Shown piece by piece: positions 15,136-24,765 of a stretch of DNA of 37,137 bases. A program made the position numbers and the translations under genes. The stretch comes from a bacterium 1xD8-48. GTDB lineage: Bacteria; Bacillota; Clostridia; Lachnospirales; Lachnospiraceae. The notes under the pieces were generated by a model. The model saw only the letters and a list, made by a program, of their open reading frames with translations. It was not told the origin of the DNA and did not search any database. Position 1 is the first letter of the stretch, and each line of letters opens with the position of its first letter. Location of the stretch: the NCBI GenBank assembly GCA_009917455.1, contig QZDS01000040.1:1-37137 (forward strand). The letters run 5' to 3'.

Positions 15136-17379
15136 TCACAGCCAGCCGCCTTCTTTAATCTCCTGCATCATTCCTTCCAGCATATCCATCTCCATATCCC
15201 GGTCCTCCCCGGAATATTTTTCTAAAGCCTTTTCATAATATTTTAACATTTGACCATAGTCTCTGTCCTGATTTTCTTTCGTCTGCTGTTTATCCGCTTC
15301 TAAAAAAGCCAGTCGCTTATATGCTTCGTATCGCTCCGGATATCTTTCAGTCATCCCAAGCAGCATTTCTTCCGCCATATCAAACTGCTGCGTATTTTCA
15401 TAAAGAACCGCTATATTTTCCTGCAGTTGATACGTAATATATCCGGCTTCATAGATTGACAGAAATAAATCAAGCGCTTTATCATAGTATACTTTAGCCT
15501 GCTCTTTGTCGGTTTTTGCTTTCCGTGTATATGCTTCTGCAAGACATTCCATCAAGACCAGATTCCCGCTGCCTTCAAACTGGCTGACATGCTGTTCCAA
15601 AAGGGCAATTTCTTCATCAACCCTCTCATCCCCCATTGTTTTATAGACGTCTGAACATAAAAAAATTGCTCTTTTCTTCATCTGCACATCTTCTGTTGTG
15701 TTAACAGTCTGTTTCAGATATTCCACTGCTTTTTCATTCATTCCTTTTACATGCGCTATTTCCCCTTGGGCCATATAAACGGAGTCTTGCGCAAGTCCCA
15801 GCTCTATTCCATCTTTTAATGCCTTTTCAGCCTTCTCAATCTGCCCTGTCTTTGCCAGAGAAATCGCATAATCTCTGTAATAAAGCCCATTTCCGGTAAA
15901 ATATTCCATTGCATGTTCAAAAAAAGAGCGAGCATTGACATAATCCTTTATTTCAAAATAGGCATTTCCTACCAGATAATAAATATTACCAAGTTGTTCT
16001 TTATCTTCCTCTGATTCCACCAGAAAAGGCATAGTATTAATATATTTTTCTCCCAGAGAGATGCACTCCTCATATTCTCCGCTTAAATACAACAGGTGAA
16101 CTTCCTCTTCATATGCATCTATTCGTATTTCAGAAATATCTTTTGCATTATTCAACAATTCTTCCGCATTTTCAAACTCATACCGATTCATTGTCTCAAT
16201 CGCCTGACGCAGGAATTCATAATACATGCTGTTCTGTTCTACACGCTTCTTGTACAGTCCTCCAAAGATAAACACTATACCCAATAGAAGACAGGCAAGT
16301 GATGCCATCTGTATACCTGTCTCAATCCTGTGCATATTGACATAACGATGGTCCAGTTTATGGCAATTTCTGATTGCCTTCAGAAATTGTCCTCCGTTTT
16401 GATAACGACTTTCCGGAGCCGCCTCCATCATCTTATTTAAAATAAGGACAAATCCTTCACTGATGAGAACCTTTGTTTCCTCAATTGGAATCCTTTGCTC
16501 GAAAATTACTGGTGGTTCTTTCCCGGTCAGTAAATAATAAAGCGTAACTCCCAGACTATAGATATCCGACCTTTCATCAATACCTCTGCCAATAAACTGT
16601 GTATATTCAGAACTCTGTTTCTTCGAGATACTTTCCTGCATGCCGACTGAATCTTCCGGTAATATAAGTTCTGTTCTATCCTCATCAGGGGCACTATCCC
16701 ATCGTTTTCCGTCGCGTTCTGCCATTGTCATCATTTCCGTCGCATCAGTCTCTGTTTCAGTCTGAGATTCTGATATCTCCGGAGCTGACTTTTGCTGTGT
16801 ATAGCTATGAGTAATTTTAGTGTATAACGCAACATCACGATACTGCTCGGGCGGTGAAAATCCTGCGCTGATTCCAACTGCCGATTCCATTGTACCTCCC
16901 ATGGCGAGCGAAATATTGAAATCAATCAGACAGATATTTCCATCCTGCGTCAGCATAATATTGGCAGGTTTAATATCACTGTGAATAATAGGCTGTTTCT
17001 GACTGTGTAGATAATCCAATGCCTCTCCAAGCTGCTCCGCCCATTTTCGTACCTGCTTCTGCGAAAATCTCCCATGATTTTTTACGGCTTCATCCAGATT
17101 CTCTCCATGAATAAAATCCATTACCGTATATACATCATTTTCATTTTCAATAAAGTCATAGACTCTTGGCAGATATGGGTGTTTTAACTTTTTCAGAATA
17201 TCGGCTTCCTGACGCAGCCTGATTTTTCCTTTCACTTCATCTTTAATCTTCTTGACAACCACATCTGTCTGTAACCGTAAGTGTCTTGCTCTGTAAACTA
17301 TTCCACCTCCACCCGAACCGATTTCCTCAATAATTTCATAGGTTTTTTCTAATACAGTTCCCTTTGTTAATATCGACAT
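15136..17379 (-). CDS. Membrane Ser/Thr protein kinase with extracellular TPR domain
   Basis: A 747-residue protein (start 17379, AGGAGG 7-8 nt upstream; a longer start at 17418 lacks a site). Hanks-type kinase domain, residues about 12-330: P-loop GSGGGGIVY, ATP-binding Lys in VVVKKIK, catalytic HSDIKPAN (HRD variant, about 133-140), DFN in place of DFG (about 153), SPPEQY for the APE motif, and DERSDIYSLG. A Ser/Thr/acid-rich insertion of about 70 residues (about 185-257, including DRTELILPED) separates the activation segment from helix F. One TM helix (about 354-375) follows, then about 370 residues of TPR-like helical repeats outside the cell. Gram-positive PrkC/Stk1 kinases instead carry PASTA repeats there, so ligand sensing probably differs. 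It likely phosphorylates operon-encoded targets recognised by the FHA protein at the other end of the operon. Confidence 0.93.
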   Translation of the reverse strand: MSILTKGTVLEKTYEIIEEIGSGGGGIVYRARHLRLQTDVVVKKIKDEVKGKIRLRQEADILKKLKHPYLPRVYDFIENENDVYTVMDFIHGENLDEAVKNHGRFSQKQVRKWAEQLGEALDYLHSQKQPIIHSDIKPANIMLTQDGNICLIDFNISLAMGGTMESAVGISAGFSPPEQYRDVALYTKITHSYTQQKSAPEISESQTETETDATEMMTMAERDGKRWDSAPDEDRTELILPEDSVGMQESISKKQSSEYTQFIGRGIDERSDIYSLGVTLYYLLTGKEPPVIFEQRIPIEETKVLISEGFVLILNKMMEAAPESRYQNGGQFLKAIRNCHKLDHRYVNMHRIETGIQMASLACLLLGIVFIFGGLYKKRVEQNSMYYEFLRQAIETMNRYEFENAEELLNNAKDISEIRIDAYEEEVHLLYLSGEYEECISLGEKYINTMPFLVESEEDKEQLGNIYYLVGNAYFEIKDYVNARSFFEHAMEYFTGNGLYYRDYAISLAKTGQIEKAEKALKDGIELGLAQDSVYMAQGEIAHVKGMNEKAVEYLKQTVNTTEDVQMKKRAIFLCSDVYKTMGDERVDEEIALLEQHVSQFEGSGNLVLMECLAEAYTRKAKTDKEQAKVYYDKALDLFLSIYEAGYITYQLQENIAVLYENTQQFDMAEEMLLGMTERYPERYEAYKRLAFLEADKQQTKENQDRDYGQMLKYYEKALEKYSGEDRDMEMDMLEGMMQEIKEGGWL

Positions 17380-17424
17380 GCCAACTCCTCCTGTATATTT
17401 CATGGGTCGGTTTATCAAATTTCT

Positions 17425-19453
17425 TTACTCCCAGATGCATATTTCCGCTTCCGGTTTCTGAATTTTTATTTCCTCTATTTGCTTCTTTACATCTTCTTCC
17501 AATTCCCTTGGTGTTGCAGAATAACTGCTGATGTCAATCTCATTGATTTCCGCCAGGCCAAGCAACGGTGATAAATCGGTCACTGAAAACTCTATCGCCG
17601 TCATATCCAGTTTCTGCAAGGATTGCATTTGTTTTACCCAGGATAAATCTGATAATTTCTCAATTTTTGAAATATACAGTGTACAAAGATTTTCCATATT
17701 TTGAAATTCCTTTAAGACCTCCTCTGTCTTAAAACTTTTTTGTGTTCGTAATTTTAATGCACTTAAACTATTTATCCGGGCAATCCACGATAAATCTTCA
17801 ATATTTTCAGCATTACTAAGTTCCAAAGTAAGCAGGCTGGGTGTTCCGCCAATTCCGCTTAAATCCATTTTTTGCCCTGCGGCGTCAATTCGTAATGTCG
17901 TTAAAGAATCCAATTCTACAAACCCACCAAAATCCTGTGACATTGATGGTTTTATATTTAACTCCCTCAAATTCTTCATGGAATTAATACCGGTAAATTC
18001 CACTATCATATCAGACGTCCATGAAATATATTCGGTATTTTCCCCTCCCTTTATTTCCTGCAGCGCATTGCACCCCCGAAAGATTCCATCATAAATGTCT
18101 TCTACTGAACTGCAATCAATATCCTCCAGCATACTGTCATAAAATACGTTTGGATATATGTAGCTGACCGTATCCGGTACTTTATAACTTGTTGCTTTCC
18201 TGCCGGCCGGGTAGGCAATTAATCTGTCCTTTTTTTCTAATAAAACACCGTCGATTGATTCATAATTCTGATTTCCATCCTCCACCAATATCTCCTCCAG
18301 GTTTTACATCCCAAAAATGCACCGGAGCATACTATTTCCGCCTCTTTAGGTACAGTATAGCTGATATTCATTTTTCCAGCCGGATAAGAATACAGTATTG
18401 TCCCATCCTTGGAATAAAGAACCCCGTCCACTTCTTTCAGAAATTTATTTCCTCCATCTACATGAATATTTTTCAGGCTTGTACAAAAATAAAACGGATT
18501 AACCATTATATGGTCTTCTGCACCAACGCTTTTTATTGTAGCTGGTATATCAATATTTTCCAGTTTGTCGCTCCAGCGAAATGCCCAACTTGATATTCCG
18601 GTAACTGTCACTTCTTTTTCTCCGATTTTAAGCCTGTCCGGAATCACAATATCGCCGGAATAGTAAACATTCCGTTCCAAAACATTAATCTCTGCGCTTT
18701 CCACGCCTTCCTTTTTCTCTACAGACGCAGCATAGTTCTGTTTAACCTCATCTACCCATACTCTTATATCTTCTGATTCATTTTCTTCATCTGATGGACA
18801 TATCCTGACCATGCATTCGTTACTCTTACCAAAATCATTTTCTGCATAAATAGTTGCAATCCCTTCCACCGGCTGCCAGGTAACCTTTCCTGTTTTTGAT
18901 ACAGACACGCATTCCGGATTTGAACTCACCCAAGAATAATTTTCTCCTTTTCCTTCATCACCCAACACTTCCATCTGTATCTCGGATTCCTTTGTATCTA
19001 CAAACCGTACTATCTCAGAATAATTCAGGCGTAATGTTTTTTCCTGAATTTCACTGTGCATATCATCTACACTGTCATTAACTTTGTCAGACATTAAACC
19101 TGCTATTCCCTGCAAAAACTTCTCCAGCTGTGAACTGTCATCCACTTTTAAAATTCCCTCTTCCAGCGTTTTAATTGCATCTTCATATTGTCCCATCGCA
19201 TATTGTGCCTGCGCTTTGCCCATATATGCGTCTGAGCATTTCGGGTCCATCGCAATAGCCTGGTCGTAAGTCAGAACTGCACTTTCATAATCCATATCCT
19301 CCAGATACTTATTACCTAGATTCAGCAATTCGTTAATCTTTTTCTCGTCTGTATTTCCCAAAATACAGAAAAACATACTATAAGCGCAACTATAAAAGCT
19401 GCTGTTACCAATCCTTCTACTATTGCCGATTTTTTCTGTTTTGTTCTATTCAT
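17425..19453 (-). pseudogene. TPR/Ig-like/LRR membrane protein, two frameshifts
   Basis: Reads as a third paralogue of the proteins at 21217 and 32137, but in three frames. The ATG at 19453 (GGAGGAGAGTAGGG before it, overlapping the upstream stop by 8 bp) gives MNRTKQKKSAIVEG and a TM helix. At 19360-19363 a 4-base homopolymer needs a fifth base to continue into GNTDEKKINELLNLG. The main frame then runs through TPR, Ig-like (SWVSSNPECVSVSKTGKV) and BspA-type LRR repeats to about 18306. There, 18302-18305 again has four bases where five restore GCKNLEEILVEDGNQNYES. The last part holds LRR repeats of the internalin-like kind. Two one-base losses in short homopolymers suggest either assembly error or early decay. 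Restored, it would be about 675 residues. Confidence 0.8.
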
Positions 19454-21155
19454 CCCTACTCTCCTCCATCTGCTTAAGCAGATTAATATACTCACTATTA
19501 AAAGACATATCCGGTTTTTCCTGTATACGATATGCCCGTAGGCTCGTCTTTCTTTTTACCTCCGTTATCAATTCAGGAATTTCTTTCATTGCCGCCAGAC
19601 ACTTCTCCCTTTCTTTTACTTGTTCATTTTCGTATGTATTTAAATACCAGTTAAACAAAATCTCAAAATATTCCTCATATTCTTTTACTTTATACTTTCT
19701 AAGCCTTAGAACCTCCCGTCTGTTTTCTATAAAATTATCCAGCTGTCCGTTTTGAGCCGCCGCATTGGATTTCATCAAATAAGCTACATACAAATATTTG
19801 TTTTCTTCGAGCAGACTGTCTGCATAAATGTCCGCCGCTTCCAGATTCTCCGACTGTAATAAAAGCTCCTGTTTATACTGTGCAGAAAAAGGATTCCACC
19901 TTGCAGCCTGATTATAATCTCCCATCTTCGCATAATATTCTGCTATTCCTATTGATGTACACAGATAAAGGGACAAACCTGTCACGCACAGCAGTCCATA
20001 TTTCCACTTTCTCTGTTTTTTATGTTTCCAATCACATCTCCATACTATATTCCCTTTTGGAATTAGTAAAAGCGCAATAAATATAATAGAAAAAAATTGC
20101 AAATGGAAATCGAAGAAACTATATATTGCTATTACACACATTAATTCTTTATCGGGTACAGGAATATTTTTCCATTTGCACTGACAATACAGATACATGA
20201 CCAGTCCAATTCCTGCAAAAATTCCATAATCTAATACCCATTGAATCCATTCGTTATGTACAAATCTAACACTGTACACCCCCGTCTGTTCTGCCTGCTG
20301 AAAATAGAAGTAACCCATATATCCCAAACCCGCCGGGCGCTTTGCCAGCATCTTTATAGCATCTTCCCAGTATAGCAGTCTCCCCTGCAAAGTGCTGGCG
20401 TTGATGCCTAATTTTAAGAATCTGCTCATACCATACAGATTTCCGCCTGCTATACTTATAAGCACAACCAATCCAACTATTTCTGAAAACACAAGCAGGA
20501 TATATATATTTCTACCTCTATGCCTGATAAAATTAAAAACCAAATACCCGCATAATATCACAAATGCTGTCCTGCTTCCCGTAGCAAGCACTCCAACAGC
20601 TAATACCAGTTGTATTGCCCTTCTCCCACTCCTGTAAAAATGTTCCGCTATAATAATTCCAAGAAGAAGAAATAATGCCATAGTATTAGCGTATCCAAAA
20701 GAACCATTAAACCTTCCTATCTTCGAAATCCATCCTCTAAAAAATGAAAAATCATGGAATAAACAGCCTGTCAGAAGAAATAGGCCTGTTATAGGTATTG
20801 TGCGCAGAAAATCGTTCTTGTCCCTCTCCTCCAACTGCTGCACGGCTACTCCCATCACCAAAATTGTAATCAGCCGTAAAAGTCCATATATGCTTTCGCC
20901 ACGGTCAATTCCTGTCAAAGTAGATAATATTCCTCCAAATGAAATCAATGCTTTATAAAACAAACATTGGCGATTCTCTATAAACAGATATCCTCGATTC
21001 TTCACGGCAGCAATAATAGATAGCAAACATATAAATAATGCAAAATAAGTTGTATGCCTTTCGAATCCACCGCCATCCAGCAATATTGAAAGGTATGCCA
21101 AAAACCACCAGTATTTGTGTACAGCTCTGCTTATTTTCTGATTTTCTATCTTCAA
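19446..21155 (-). CDS. O-antigen ligase/polymerase-like (Wzy_C) membrane protein with C-terminal helical repeats
   Basis: A 569-residue protein with about ten or more membrane helices, then a roughly 170-residue soluble tail. Family marks are GRFNGSFGYANTMALFL, TGSRTAFVI, RLLYWEDAIKMLAKRPAGLG, and VHNEWIQWVLDYGIF, the large-loop His-Asn motif of WaaL/Wzy/PglL enzymes, which move a lipid-linked glycan to an acceptor or polymerise it. The tail (YYAKMGDYNQAARWNPFSAQ onward) is TPR-like and should face outside. In a Gram-positive this suggests attachment or polymerisation of a surface polymer. The start is a TTG at 21155 with only a weak AGG upstream, so the exact N-terminus is uncertain. Its stop overlaps the next gene's ATG by 8 bp. 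Confidence 0.85.
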   Translation of the reverse strand: MKIENQKISRAVHKYWWFLAYLSILLDGGGFERHTTYFALFICLLSIIAAVKNRGYLFIENRQCLFYKALISFGGILSTLTGIDRGESIYGLLRLITILVMGVAVQQLEERDKNDFLRTIPITGLFLLTGCLFHDFSFFRGWISKIGRFNGSFGYANTMALFLLLGIIIAEHFYRSGRRAIQLVLAVGVLATGSRTAFVILCGYLVFNFIRHRGRNIYILLVFSEIVGLVVLISIAGGNLYGMSRFLKLGINASTLQGRLLYWEDAIKMLAKRPAGLGYMGYFYFQQAEQTGVYSVRFVHNEWIQWVLDYGIFAGIGLVMYLYCQCKWKNIPVPDKELMCVIAIYSFFDFHLQFFSIIFIALLLIPKGNIVWRCDWKHKKQRKWKYGLLCVTGLSLYLCTSIGIAEYYAKMGDYNQAARWNPFSAQYKQELLLQSENLEAADIYADSLLEENKYLYVAYLMKSNAAAQNGQLDNFIENRREVLRLRKYKVKEYEEYFEILFNWYLNTYENEQVKEREKCLAAMKEIPELITEVKRKTSLRAYRIQEKPDMSFNSEYINLLKQMEESRDE

Positions 21156-21216
21156 AATATTATACCTGTATATACATAGTCTCCGTCACATTTTTCTCTA
21201 CTTTTGCGTCTCTTTA

Positions 21217-23181
21217 TTATTCTCCGTATTCTGAATACGAAACCGTCATATTGGGATTCTCCGTTTTTATAGTTTCAAACTGCTCTGCCAGTTTCTCATT
21301 CTTAGAATGGTTAGCAATACTTACATATTGCAAATTGGGTAATTCAAACAACGATGAAAAATCTTCCGTTGCAATCTTATCTGCTGATAAATTAATTCGT
21401 TGTAGTTTATTTAATTCCCTAACCCATGAAATGTCTGATAGAGTCTGAATCCTACTAACCGTTACTGTCTCTAAAGCAGATAACCCCTCAAATAGAGACA
21501 AATCATTAGTGCCAAGTTCGGTTCCTGATATTTCCATCCATTCAAGTAACTGCAAATTTTTTATCCATTTCAGTTCCGACAAATCTTTAATCCCACAGAT
21601 ATAAAGATGTTTTAAACTCTTTAGTTTTCCTATTTCCTGTAAATCCATTGTTTTTGTTGTACTATCATCAAAAAAATCAAGCCCTAAATACTCTAACTTA
21701 TCCATTTCATCAATTCCCGAAATTTCTACAACTTCCTTACTATTTAAATGTCTTCCTCTGACAGACAAAGATTTTGTTACATGTCCTCCTCCAATTCTTT
21801 TCAGTTTACTGCTCTGCCGAAATCCTTCCGTACTGATATTTTCAACTCCTTTACATATTACCTCCTCCAACTCACTCATATAAAAAGCATTTTCCCCAAT
21901 TTGTACTATATTGTCAGGAGTTGTATAACTAACCGCCTTATTGCCAATTGGATAAGCTATCAACCGATTCTCTTTATCCATCAGGACACCATCTATGGAT
22001 TCATAATACCTGTTTCCTTCTTCAACTAATATCTCCTGCAAGTTTCTGCATCCCACAAATGCACCCGAATAAATCTTTTCAACTTCATTTGGAATTGTAT
22101 AAGTGCCTCCACTTTTTGCTGCCGGATAAGATATCAATTCTTTTCCATCCTTCGAATAAAGCACTCCGTCCACCGATTTCAGAAAAGCATTATTATCATC
22201 GACCTTTATCTCCTCTAATTCAAAACAATAATTAAAAGGATTACCATAATTTGTTACATTTCTAACAGTTGCCGGAATAGAAATACTTTCCATGGCATTA
22301 CACCAGTAAAAAGCATATTCAGATATTCCAGTCACAGATATATCCTGTCCTTTATATGTCAACTGCTCTGGAATTACAATATCACCCGAATAATAAACAT
22401 ATCTGACACCTAACCAGCTTTCACTAATAATCTCTGTTTCCTGCTGTTCTTCTTCCTTTAAAAGAGACGCTATAAAATATCTATTTGATTCCGGTTCTCC
22501 GCTATCTACTTCAATTCTGACATTTTCATATTCCGAAGTTTCTTGTGAATCTATAATCTCTACAAGGCATCTCTCGCATCTTCCATTCTCATCAGTAACT
22601 TCAATAACTGCATTTCCTGCAACTGGAAAACATGTCACTAATCCTGCTTCTGATACAGTTGCACATTCCAAATTATCACTTTTCCAAATATAATTTTCTT
22701 CAGCATTTCCCCCCAATATTTCCAACTGTATATCAGGTTCCTCCGTATCTGTTCTACGCACTATTCTTGTATAATTTAATAGAAATGGACATTCTGATTT
22801 TTCTTCTATTTCAACCGTATTTTCTTCTGTTACGATATCAGACATTTCATCCAAAATCTGCTGCAAAAATACTTCCAACTCTGTACTGTCATCAACTTTC
22901 TCTATTCCCTCCCGCAAAGTGGCAACTGCATCTTCATATCGTCCCAGCGCATACTGTGCCTGTGCTTTCCCCATATAAGCCTGTTCGCATTTAGGGTCAA
23001 TGACAATTGCTTCGTCAAATACAACTACCGCATCTTCATATTCCATTTCATCCAGATACTTTTGCCCCAAATCCAATAATCCATTCAATTTTCTCTGATT
23101 AGAACCGGAACCTATAAATATAGCTGCCAATAAAATGACCACCAATCCAACACTTATCCCTGCTATCAACCCCTTTTTCAT
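21217..23181 (-). CDS. TPR/Ig-like/LRR membrane-anchored surface protein (full length)
   Basis: A 654-residue protein and the intact reference for the three paralogues in the operon. It has an N-terminal membrane anchor (MKKGLIAGISVGLVVILLAA) and two TPR units (LGQKYLDEMEYEDAVVVFDE, then AYMGKAQAQYALGRYEDAVA). A Big/Ig-like domain (YIWKSDNLECATVSEAGLV) follows at about 150-220. BspA-type LRR_5 repeats (EYAFYWCNAMESISIPATV, GAFVGCRNLQEILVEEGN) lie at about 260-480 and shorter internalin-like LRRs (LKSLKHLYICGIKDLSELKW) at about 500-630. The ATG at 23181 has GGAGGG 7 nt upstream; the GTG just before is less likely. There is no LPXTG, so it stays membrane-tethered. A binding or scaffold role outside the cell is likely; the ligand is unknown. 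Confidence 0.88.
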   Translation of the reverse strand: MKKGLIAGISVGLVVILLAAIFIGSGSNQRKLNGLLDLGQKYLDEMEYEDAVVVFDEAIVIDPKCEQAYMGKAQAQYALGRYEDAVATLREGIEKVDDSTELEVFLQQILDEMSDIVTEENTVEIEEKSECPFLLNYTRIVRRTDTEEPDIQLEILGGNAEENYIWKSDNLECATVSEAGLVTCFPVAGNAVIEVTDENGRCERCLVEIIDSQETSEYENVRIEVDSGEPESNRYFIASLLKEEEQQETEIISESWLGVRYVYYSGDIVIPEQLTYKGQDISVTGISEYAFYWCNAMESISIPATVRNVTNYGNPFNYCFELEEIKVDDNNAFLKSVDGVLYSKDGKELISYPAAKSGGTYTIPNEVEKIYSGAFVGCRNLQEILVEEGNRYYESIDGVLMDKENRLIAYPIGNKAVSYTTPDNIVQIGENAFYMSELEEVICKGVENISTEGFRQSSKLKRIGGGHVTKSLSVRGRHLNSKEVVEISGIDEMDKLEYLGLDFFDDSTTKTMDLQEIGKLKSLKHLYICGIKDLSELKWIKNLQLLEWMEISGTELGTNDLSLFEGLSALETVTVSRIQTLSDISWVRELNKLQRINLSADKIATEDFSSLFELPNLQYVSIANHSKNEKLAEQFETIKTENPNMTVSYSEYGE

Positions 23182-23211
23182 CACTTATCCCTCCACCTCC
23201 AAATTTTCGTT

Positions 23212-24720
23212 TTATATCCCACTTGAATCTTTTAATGCCTTTCTGTCAATCTTCCCATTTGGTGTATACGGCATTTTTTCAAGCTTGTAAATCGTATTAG
23301 GTACCATGTATCTGGGCACACTCTTTTTGATTGCTACGGCCAGCTCTTTTTCAGAAATATTACCGACATAGTAAAGAGCTATTTTGTTCTTTTGCTGTTC
23401 ATATACACATCCGGCTACATCAACTCCTTCAACAGTATTAACATATACTTCTATTTCTCCTAACTCAATTCTGTGCCCCATATGCTTAATCTGGGAATCT
23501 TTTCTGGAAACAAATATCAGCTCCCCATTCTCATTATAGCGCCCGACATCACCGGTTCTGTATATGATTTCAGGGTATTCCCGGTTTAACGGATTCTGGA
23601 CAAATACTTCTTTAGTCCTCTCCATATCCTTATAATACCCATGTGAAAGACATGTCCCGCGAATGCATATTTCACCTTCTTCTCCGTTTATCACCTGCTC
23701 ATTTCTGTCGTTCAAAAGAAAGATTTCCGTATTTTTAAAAGGCTTGCCGATTGGCATCACTTCTCCCGCCACGAATTCACGATTAACACGGTAATAGCAG
23801 CAAACTCCCGTTCCTTCTGTCGGTCCATAGAGATTCACATAATCAACCTCCGGCAAAGCCTTTTTCCATTTGTTGAATTGTTTGACTGGAAATACCTCGC
23901 CTACAAATGCAATCATCCGCAAATATTGTGGCACAATACTCTCAAAAGTTCCAAACGCGGATATCATTGTTAAGGCTGAAACTACCCAGCACAGGGTATT
24001 GATTTGGTATTGATTCAGAAATTCTACCAGTTTTAGAGGAAACAAAAATAAATCTCTGGGAATCAGATAGGTAGTTGCCCCGAATTTAAGCGTCGAATAT
24101 ATTTCTTTCATACAGGCATCAAAATACAACGGTGCCTGATTTCCAAATATGGTATCCTCACCAAATCTCAGACCCTCTGAAAGCTGTTCGGCATAATCAA
24201 TGGCGCTTCTATGACAGCCAGCCACTCCTTTGGGAACTCCTGTGGAACCGGAAGTAAACACAACATAAATCAAATCCGTATCAAGCGCTTCGTCATGAAT
24301 CTTCTTAAGAACCTCGTCTTCAACCGTGATTTTACATATATCATCATAAAGCACAATGTCCCCGGAAAACTTCAGTGTTTTTGCGACCTCAATAGTATTA
24401 CTGTCGCAAATCATCACCCCCGCTTCCGCATTCTGCAAAATTAGTTCAATCCGCATAGCCGGCATCTCCAAATCCACCGGAATATAGAAGCATCCTCCTG
24501 TTATCACTCCCAAAAAAGCCGTCACTGCTTTCGGATGTTTGTTCATAAAAACTACAACCGGTTTCCTATAAACGCCCTGCTCATGCAGCCAGAACCCGAT
24601 TGCCCTGCTCTGACTGTAAATCTCGAGAAAAGTAAGCGAATCCGTTCCGTCAGAAAAAGCTGTTTTATCAGGAGTCCTCAAAACCGTCTCATTGAGATAA
24701 TCCAATATATTATTTTGCAT
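23212..24720 (-). CDS. DltA-like amino acid adenylation enzyme (carrier-protein ligase)
   Basis: A 502-residue stand-alone adenylation domain, DltA length. Core motifs: YVVFTSGSTGVPKGV (A3, about 152), YFDACMKEIYSTL (A4), AFVGEVFPVKQFNKW (DltA-like), NLYGPTEGTGV (A5), YRTGDVGRY (A7), KHMGHRIELGEIE (A8), and NGKIDRK with catalytic Lys490. Asp201 is the residue that holds the amino group, so an amino acid is used. It would be charged to the carrier protein at 31879. Pocket positions by hand alignment to GrsA are D201, A202, K205, C244, A271, V273, L297, G305, V306, K490. Against DltA, K205 replaces Met and V273 replaces the Cys linked to D-Ala selection. A substrate other than D-alanine, probably with an acidic side chain, is my inference. 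Confidence 0.9.
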   Translation of the reverse strand: MQNNILDYLNETVLRTPDKTAFSDGTDSLTFLEIYSQSRAIGFWLHEQGVYRKPVVVFMNKHPKAVTAFLGVITGGCFYIPVDLEMPAMRIELILQNAEAGVMICDSNTIEVAKTLKFSGDIVLYDDICKITVEDEVLKKIHDEALDTDLIYVVFTSGSTGVPKGVAGCHRSAIDYAEQLSEGLRFGEDTIFGNQAPLYFDACMKEIYSTLKFGATTYLIPRDLFLFPLKLVEFLNQYQINTLCWVVSALTMISAFGTFESIVPQYLRMIAFVGEVFPVKQFNKWKKALPEVDYVNLYGPTEGTGVCCYYRVNREFVAGEVMPIGKPFKNTEIFLLNDRNEQVINGEEGEICIRGTCLSHGYYKDMERTKEVFVQNPLNREYPEIIYRTGDVGRYNENGELIFVSRKDSQIKHMGHRIELGEIEVYVNTVEGVDVAGCVYEQQKNKIALYYVGNISEKELAVAIKKSVPRYMVPNTIYKLEKMPYTPNGKIDRKALKDSSGI

Positions 24721-24765
24721 CTCTTTCGTTCCTCTCCGTACAATTTTCCTTCATTTATCATTACC

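Noticed and set aside
18302..18305. Homopolymer-based phase variation of the LRR protein
   Set aside because: Runs of four or five bases are too short to be typical slippage tracts; error or decay is more likely.
21160..21165. TATAAT before the WaaL-like gene as an internal promoter
   Set aside because: It lies only a few bases before the start codon and has no convincing -35, so any transcript would lack a leader.
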